Shown in pieces: positions 59,894 through 64,000 of a DNA stretch of 64,000 bases (position 1 is its first letter; each line of letters starts with the position of its first letter). Source of the stretch: Dorea sp. 5-2 (lineage in GTDB: Bacteria; Bacillota; Clostridia; Lachnospirales; Lachnospiraceae); assembly GCF_000403455.2 (NCBI RefSeq), contig NZ_KE159715.1, forward strand, positions 462,719-526,718, read 5' to 3'. Made by a program: the position numbers and the translations under genes. The notes below the pieces were generated by a model. The model was not told where the DNA came from. It did no database searches and saw only the letters and a program-made list of their open reading frames with translations.

Positions 59894-61816
59894 ATGGCTA
59901 AGAATAATACATATGACGCGGACAGTATTGCCATATTGGAAGGGCTTGAAGCGGTAAGGAAGAGACCGGGGATGTATATCGGAAGCGTGTCGACAAAGGG
60001 CCTGAATCATCTGATCTATGAGATCGTAGATAATGCGGTAGATGAGCATCTGGCAGGTTTCTGTACGGAGATCAGCGTGACTCTTGAGAAAGATGGTTCG
60101 GCTACTGTGGCAGATAACGGGCGCGGCGTACCGGTAGGGCTTCATGCTGCGGGCGTATCGGCGGCGCGGGTGGTCTACACGACGCTTCATGCAGGCGGTA
60201 AGTTTGATGATTCGGCTTATAAGACCAGCGGAGGACTGCACGGAGTGGGTTCTTCGGTGGTAAATGCGCTGTCTGCGTACATGAGCGTGGAGATTAGCCG
60301 GGAAGGGTATGTACATCAGGATCGTTATGAGAGAGGAAAGCCTGTTGCCGAACTTGAGGACGGGCTGCTTCCGAAGATCGGGAAGACGAAGAAGACCGGG
60401 ACGAAGGTGAATTTCCTCCCGGATGATACGATATTTGAGAAGACGAGGTTCCGGGCGGAAGAAGTAAAGAGCCGTATGCATGAGACGGCGTATCTGAATC
60501 CGGAGCTTACGATCATATTCGAGGACAGAAGAGGAAGTGAGACAGAGCATATCGTCTATCATGAGCCGGACGGTATCCTGGGCTTTATCAAGGATCTGAA
60601 TTCCAAGAAAGAAGCGGTGCATGATCCGGTTTACTTTAAAGGGGAAGCGGAAGGCATCGAAGTAGAAGCCGCATTTCAGTATGTGAATGAGTTTCATGAG
60701 AATGTGCTTGGGTTCTGCAACAATATCTATAACGCGGAAGGCGGAACGCATCTGACAGGCTTCAAGACGACTTTCACGACGGTGATCAATCAGTATTCCA
60801 GGGAACTTGGGATATTAAAGGAGAAAGATTCGAACTTTACCGGGGCGGATATCAGGAATGGGATGACGGCGATCGTGTCGATCAAACATCCGGATCCAAG
60901 ATTCGAAGGCCAGACCAAGACGAAGCTGGATAACCCGGATGCGGCAAAGGCATGCGGTAAGGTGACGAACGATGAGATCATCCGTTATTTTGACCGGAAT
61001 CTTGATAATCTTAAGAAGGTGATCGGCTGTGCGGAGAAGGCGGCGAAGATCCGCAAGACGGAGGAGCGGGCGAAGACGAACCTTCTTACCAAGCAGAAAT
61101 ATTCATTTGACAGTAATGGGAAGCTGGCGAATTGCGAGAGCAGGGACGCCAGCCAGTGCGAGATCTTTATCGTGGAGGGAGACTCTGCGGGAGGATCGGC
61201 GAAGACGGCAAGAGACCGGATGTATCAGGCGATCCTGCCGATCCGGGGCAAGATCCTGAATGTTGAGAAGGCAAGTATCGACAAGGTGCTGGCGAATGCG
61301 GAGATCAAGACGATGATCAATGCTTTTGGCTGTGGTTTCTCGGAAGGGTATGGCAATGATTTTGATATCAGCAGGCTGCGTTATGATAAGATCATCATCA
61401 TGGCGGATGCGGATGTGGACGGGGCGCATATCTCCACGCTCCTTCTTACGCTGTTCTACCGTTTTATGCCGGAGCTGATCTATGAGGGACATGTCTATAT
61501 CGCCATGCCGCCGTTATATAAAGCGATGCCGAAGAAGGGAGAGGAAGAGTACCTCTATGACGATAAGGCGCTGGAGCGGTATCGCCGGACACACGACGGT
61601 GCGTTCACACTGCAGAGATACAAAGGCCTGGGGGAGATGGACGCAGAACAGTTATGGGAGACGACGCTGAATCCCGAGACACGCATCCTAAAGAGGGTGG
61701 AGATCGAGGACGCGAGAATGGCGTCCGGTGTGACCGAGATGCTTATGGGTACGGAAGTGCCGCCAAGAAGAGCGTTTATCTATGAGAATGCGACGGAAGC
61801 AGAACTGGATATCTGA
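59894..61816 (+). CDS. Type IIA topoisomerase, ATPase (B) subunit
   Basis: The 640-residue protein has the GHKL ATPase domain (EIVDNAVDEHLAG, TVADNGRGVPVG, TSGGLHGVGSSVVNALS), the transducer with QTKTKL, and the TOPRIM domain (FIVEGDSAGGSAKTARDR, ADADVDGAHI). The TOPRIM motif reads AKTARDR where GyrB and ParE normally have AKQGRDR, a distinct subgroup. The pairing with an A subunit away from dnaA/recF suggests topoisomerase IV (parE) or a second gyrase; I leave the symbol open. The A subunit starts 94 bases later. Confidence 0.9.
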   Translation: MAKNNTYDADSIAILEGLEAVRKRPGMYIGSVSTKGLNHLIYEIVDNAVDEHLAGFCTEISVTLEKDGSATVADNGRGVPVGLHAAGVSAARVVYTTLHAGGKFDDSAYKTSGGLHGVGSSVVNALSAYMSVEISREGYVHQDRYERGKPVAELEDGLLPKIGKTKKTGTKVNFLPDDTIFEKTRFRAEEVKSRMHETAYLNPELTIIFEDRRGSETEHIVYHEPDGILGFIKDLNSKKEAVHDPVYFKGEAEGIEVEAAFQYVNEFHENVLGFCNNIYNAEGGTHLTGFKTTFTTVINQYSRELGILKEKDSNFTGADIRNGMTAIVSIKHPDPRFEGQTKTKLDNPDAAKACGKVTNDEIIRYFDRNLDNLKKVIGCAEKAAKIRKTEERAKTNLLTKQKYSFDSNGKLANCESRDASQCEIFIVEGDSAGGSAKTARDRMYQAILPIRGKILNVEKASIDKVLANAEIKTMINAFGCGFSEGYGNDFDISRLRYDKIIIMADADVDGAHISTLLLTLFYRFMPELIYEGHVYIAMPPLYKAMPKKGEEEYLYDDKALERYRRTHDGAFTLQRYKGLGEMDAEQLWETTLNPETRILKRVEIEDARMASGVTEMLMGTEVPPRRAFIYENATEAELDI

Positions 61817-61857
61817 CGTACAAAAGTTCATTGCGCCATAGATAGTTATATCAATGT

Positions 61858-61893
61858 GAAGACGGCAGGCCGTAAGGGTCGGAAGCTGTCTTC
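61858..61893 (+). other. Hairpin between the topoisomerase B and A subunit genes
   Basis: GAAGACGGC (61858-61866) pairs with GCTGTCTTC (about 61885-61893) with one G-T pair. It has no T-run and sits 8 bases before the A-subunit SD, so it may set the ratio of the two subunits. Confidence 0.5.
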
Positions 61894-61910
61894 TTAGTAA
61901 GGAGAAGAAA

Positions 61911-64000
61911 ATGCAGGATTCACAGATTATCAGGACCGAGTATTCGGATGTCATGAAGAAATCATATATTGATTATGCCATGAGCGTTATCGTAGCGCGG
62001 GCGCTGCCGGACGTCCGGGACGGGTTAAAGCCGGTACAGCGGCGGACGCTGTATGATATGCATGAATTGGGAATACGTTATGACAAGCCGTACCGTAAGT
62101 GCGCGCGTATCGTAGGAGATACGATGGGTAAATATCATCCGCACGGGGATAGTTCCATCTACGAAGCGCTTGTTGTCATGGCACAGGAGTTCAAGAAAGG
62201 AATGATCCTGGTGGACGGGCACGGGAACTTCGGCTCTATCGAAGGAGACGGCGCCGCGGCGATGCGTTATACGGAGGCGCGTCTTGCGAAGGTTGCGCAG
62301 GAGGCATATCTGGCGGACCTAGATAAAGATATTGTGGATTTCGTGCCGAATTTTGACGAGACGGAAAAAGAGCCGGAAGTGCTTCCGGTACGGCTTCCGA
62401 ATCTTCTGATCAACGGAGCGGAAGGGATCGCGGTCGGTATGGCGACCAGTATTCCGACCCATAACCTTGGGGAAGTGATCGACGCAGTCAAGGCATATAT
62501 GAAAAATGACGAGATCAGTACGAAGCAGCTGATGAAGTACATCAAGGGACCGGATTTTCCGACAGGCGGGATCGTGGTGAACAAAGACGACCTTCTGGAC
62601 ATCTATGAGACGGGGACAGGTAAGATCAGGCTGCGGGGCAAGGTAGAAGTGGAAGAGATGAAAGGCGGTAAGACGCGCCTGGTCATCACGGAGATCCCGT
62701 ATACCATGATCGGGGCAGGGATAGGTAAATTCCTGAACGACGTCTGTGCCCTGGTAGAATCGAAGAAAACCAATGATATCGTGGATATCTCGAATCAGTC
62801 TTCCAAGGAAGGGATCCGGATCGTCATAGAGCTTAAGCGGGGAGCAGATATCGAGAATCTCAAGAATATGCTCTATAAGAAGACGCGTCTTGAGGATACC
62901 TTCGGCGTTAATATGCTTGCAGTGGCGAACGGAAGGCCGGAGACCATGGGGCTTAAGAAGATCATTGAGCATCATGTGGATTTTCAGTTCGAGATGGCGA
63001 CCAGGAAGTACCGGAATCTTCTGAATAAGGAGCAGGATAAGAAAGAGATCCAGGAAGGACTGATCAAGGCGTGCGATGTGATCGATCTGATCATAGAGAT
63101 CCTGCGGGGCAGCCAGTCTGTGAAGGATGCGAAAGCATGCCTGGTGAACGGAACGACGGAGAATATCAAGTTCAAGTCTAAGATCTCCAAGAAGATGGCG
63201 TCCATGCTGCGATTCACGGAACGTCAGGCTACGGCGATCCTTGAGATGAGGCTCTATAAGCTGATCGGCCTTGAGATCGAGGCGCTTATGAAAGAACATG
63301 AGGAGACGCTTGGAAAGATCGCCAGGTATGAAGATATCCTGAATCATTATGAATCTATGGCGGATGTCATCATCGAAGATCTGGACAGGCTGAAAGCAGA
63401 ATTCGCCGTAAGACGCCGTACGGTGGTCGAGAATGCCAAGGAGGCTGTCTATGAAGAGAAGAAGGTGGAGGAACAGGAAGTCGTCTTCCTGATGGACAGG
63501 TTCGGTTATGCCAGGACGATCGACGTCAATGTGTATGGCAGGAACAAAGAGGCGGCGGACGCCGAGAATAAATATGTCATCTCTTGTATGAATACCGGGA
63601 AACTGTGTATCTTCACAAACACCGGGAAGATGCATCAGGTCAAGATCCTTGACGTGCCGTACGGGAAATTCCGTGACAAAGGACAGCCGATCGATAATGT
63701 AAGTAATTACGACAGTACGAAGGAAGAGATCGTCTACATCTGCGACGCGGAACAGATGCGTTATGCGAAGCTGCTCTTTGTTACAGGGCAGGGAATGTTA
63801 AAGAAAGTGGAAGGTTCGGAATTCCAGGTGGCAAAGCGGACGATCGCGGCGACGAAGCTTCAGGATGAGGATACGCTGGTAAGCGTCCAAGTCATCAGTG
63901 AGAACCAGAATATCGTCCTTCAGACCAAAGACGGGTATTTCTTAAGATTCCCGGCAGAAGAGGTGCCGGAGAAGAAGAAGGGAGCCATCGGGGTGCGGGG
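61911..64000 (+). CDS. Type IIA topoisomerase, breakage-reunion (A) subunit, 3' end cut off
   Basis: About 696 codons are present from ATG 61911, which has AAGGAGAAG upstream, to the window edge. It shows the conserved start (YSDVMKKSYIDYAMSVIVARALPDVRDG), the active-site Tyr in AAMRYTEARL, GHGNFGSIEGDG, and the coiled-coil arm. The beta-pinwheel begins near residue 520. No GyrA-box (QRRGGKG) is seen in the part available; the edge sequence KKKGAIGVRG might be a poor copy. So it is more like ParC or a second GyrA. It forms an operon with the B subunit. Confidence 0.9.
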   Translation, partial: MQDSQIIRTEYSDVMKKSYIDYAMSVIVARALPDVRDGLKPVQRRTLYDMHELGIRYDKPYRKCARIVGDTMGKYHPHGDSSIYEALVVMAQEFKKGMILVDGHGNFGSIEGDGAAAMRYTEARLAKVAQEAYLADLDKDIVDFVPNFDETEKEPEVLPVRLPNLLINGAEGIAVGMATSIPTHNLGEVIDAVKAYMKNDEISTKQLMKYIKGPDFPTGGIVVNKDDLLDIYETGTGKIRLRGKVEVEEMKGGKTRLVITEIPYTMIGAGIGKFLNDVCALVESKKTNDIVDISNQSSKEGIRIVIELKRGADIENLKNMLYKKTRLEDTFGVNMLAVANGRPETMGLKKIIEHHVDFQFEMATRKYRNLLNKEQDKKEIQEGLIKACDVIDLIIEILRGSQSVKDAKACLVNGTTENIKFKSKISKKMASMLRFTERQATAILEMRLYKLIGLEIEALMKEHEETLGKIARYEDILNHYESMADVIIEDLDRLKAEFAVRRRTVVENAKEAVYEEKKVEEQEVVFLMDRFGYARTIDVNVYGRNKEAADAENKYVISCMNTGKLCIFTNTGKMHQVKILDVPYGKFRDKGQPIDNVSNYDSTKEEIVYICDAEQMRYAKLLFVTGQGMLKKVEGSEFQVAKRTIAATKLQDEDTLVSVQVISENQNIVLQTKDGYFLRFPAEEVPEKKKGAIGVR

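Noticed and set aside
1-64000. CRISPR arrays, tRNA or rRNA genes, prophage and insertion sequences
   Set aside because: No regularly spaced repeats, cloverleaf-like segments, integrase or transposase motifs were seen on either strand.

Overview
The window reads as a chromosomal segment of a spore-forming anaerobe of the class Clostridia, most likely family Lachnospiraceae (Dorea, Blautia or Clostridium scindens-like). The evidence is the plsX-acpP-rnc-smc-ftsY and ylxM-ffh-rpsP-khpA-rimM-trmD blocks, the sporulation pair gpr-spoIIP, Rex, Fhs, a giant 2-hydroxyacyl-CoA-dehydratase activase-like protein, strong AGGAGG ribosome binding sites and sigma-A promoters, and moderate G+C. This assignment is inference from gene content. 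I saw no rRNA, tRNA, insertion sequence, prophage or CRISPR array. No gene-free stretch exceeds about 300 bases.

Layout. 0-3.2 kb: the end of a trigger-factor-like gene, an atypical thioredoxin, and an AgrC/LytS-type kinase with a LytTR regulator. 3.2-10 kb: fatty-acid initiation (plsX, acpP), then rnc-smc-ftsY. 10-14.8 kb: ilvA, then a candidate Re-citrate synthase-GntR-isocitrate dehydrogenase operon feeding 2-oxoglutarate and glutamate. 14.8-23.9 kb: a small membrane protein, a flavoprotein, an ABC-F ATPase facing rex, then nnrED-alr-mazF-CBS protein-yebC. 23.9-30.4 kb: an O-acetylhomoserine sulfhydrylase-like enzyme, tepA-like Clp protein, ftsK/spoIIIE and fhs. 30.4-41.9 kb: an accessory stretch with a zinc-ribbon/TPR protein, a cyclophilin lipoprotein, a Met-rich gene pair, a duplicated Cys-rich microprotein, a J-domain protein, an AAA/PD-(D/E)XK protein, an acyltransferase-fold protein, an intracellular subtilase, an ornithine cyclodeaminase-like enzyme, an IlvD/Edd dehydratase and a LysR remnant. 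41.9-45.8 kb: the SRP/ribosome block. 45.9-52.8 kb: the 1415-residue activase-like protein, then a rhomboid-like membrane protein and pyruvate kinase. 53-57 kb: TrmB-type regulator-lysA, a lipoprotein, a HAD phosphatase and a nitroreductase. 57-64 kb: rpsT (opposite strand), gpr, spoIIP and a type IIA topoisomerase pair running off the end.

How it fits together. Most genes are housekeeping: envelope lipid synthesis, chromosome segregation, protein targeting, tRNA and ribosome maturation. Metabolic genes centre on NAD(P)H balance (Rex, NnrED, Icd), amino-acid synthesis (Ilv, Met, Lys, glutamate precursors), one-carbon metabolism and glycolysis. The least explained parts are the 28-bp-arm hairpin in the plsX leader, the near-leaderless ylxM-ffh promoter, the small Cys-rich and Met-rich proteins at 32.6-34.0 kb, and the large activase-like protein.
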